This document shows, in pieces, positions 7,608-7,688 of a stretch of 7,688 nt of DNA. The stretch's first letter is position 1. Every line of letters starts with the position of its first letter. Source of the stretch: an uncultured Oxalobacteraceae bacterium (GTDB taxonomy: Bacteria > Pseudomonadota > Gammaproteobacteria > Burkholderiales > Burkholderiaceae); assembly GCA_946478765.1 (NCBI GenBank), contig CAMLDH010000180.1, forward strand, positions 1 through 7,688, given 5' to 3'. Position numbers and translations under genes: made by a program. A model generated the notes under the pieces. The model was not told the origin of the DNA, did no database searches, and was given only the letters and a program-made list of their open reading frames with translations.

Positions 7608-7688
7608 ATAAATATGCCTGACCAGGCGTGCCGACGCAGACAGTACGCCTGTACGGCAAGGAGGCACAACAACGTCAGGCGCATTTAT
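7608..7688. repeat. Long imperfect inverted repeat at the window edge
   Basis: The 15-base arms ataaatatgcctgac (7608-7622) and gtcaggcgcatttat (7674-7688) pair at 13 of 15 positions. Immediately inside, caggcgt (7623-7629) and acgcctg (7645-7651) form a perfect 7-base stem. The hexamer caggcg, in either orientation, occurs at 7511-7516, 7623-7628, 7646-7651 and 7676-7681. The right arm ends exactly at the last base, so the repeat may continue outside. It could be a bidirectional terminator, a small palindromic (REP- or MITE-like) element, or a structured RNA. AT-rich ends fit either of the first two. Confidence 0.45.

Larger units (their letters stand above)
7241..7688. other. Non-coding upstream region rich in palindromes
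   Basis: About 450 bases without a convincing gene. 7241-7320 is AT-rich and should contain the promoter of the heme-sensor gene. 7321-7600 is GC-rich and holds several short palindromes: 7456-7469, the perfect 10-base gcttgcaagc at 7488-7497, and 7505-7535. 7608-7688 is a long inverted repeat. Open frames here (for example + 7401-7607 and - 7286-7561) give arginine/alanine/proline-rich products without recognisable features. I saw no tRNA, riboswitch consensus or transposase remnant. Confidence 0.55.

Noticed and set aside
7658..7664. Perfect Shine-Dalgarno-like AAGGAGG on the + strand near the right edge
   Set aside because: No ATG, GTG or TTG follows at a usable distance before the window ends, so no gene start can be supported.

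Overview
The window reads as chromosomal DNA from a GC-rich Gram-negative bacterium, most likely a betaproteobacterium of the Burkholderiales (the style of the proteins suggests Oxalobacteraceae). That placement is inferred from codon use and family resemblance, not from a marker gene. All four supported genes lie on the minus strand and all belong to signal transduction centred on two-component phosphotransfer and cyclic di-GMP. There are no RNA genes, CRISPR arrays or transposase genes that I can see.

Layout, in the direction of transcription (right to left). 7688-7241 is a non-coding, palindrome-rich upstream stretch, including an 81-base inverted repeat that touches the window edge. 7240-3803 is one very long gene for a membrane protein with a periplasmic Tll0287-like (DUF3365) sensor carrying one c-type heme motif, followed by PAS-PAS-GAF-GGDEF-EAL in the cytoplasm. 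3802-3289 is a non-coding gap with hairpins and probably the promoter of the next unit. 3288-1 is a tight operon: a soluble PAS histidine kinase of the phytochrome-kinase type but without a photosensory module, a single-domain Rcp1-type response regulator, and a response regulator-GAF-PAS-GGDEF protein whose 3' end lies beyond the left edge. The last two genes overlap by 4 bases.

Together the window looks like a c-di-GMP control locus with two inputs. One is a periplasmic heme sensor wired in a single polypeptide to both synthesis and hydrolysis domains. The other is a cytoplasmic kinase that could phosphorylate two receivers, one of which drives a GGDEF domain. The most interesting non-coding signal is a near-identical imperfect palindrome of about 20 bases, in the same orientation, upstream of both transcription units (3399-3418 and 7266-7286). 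It could be a shared operator tying the two inputs together.
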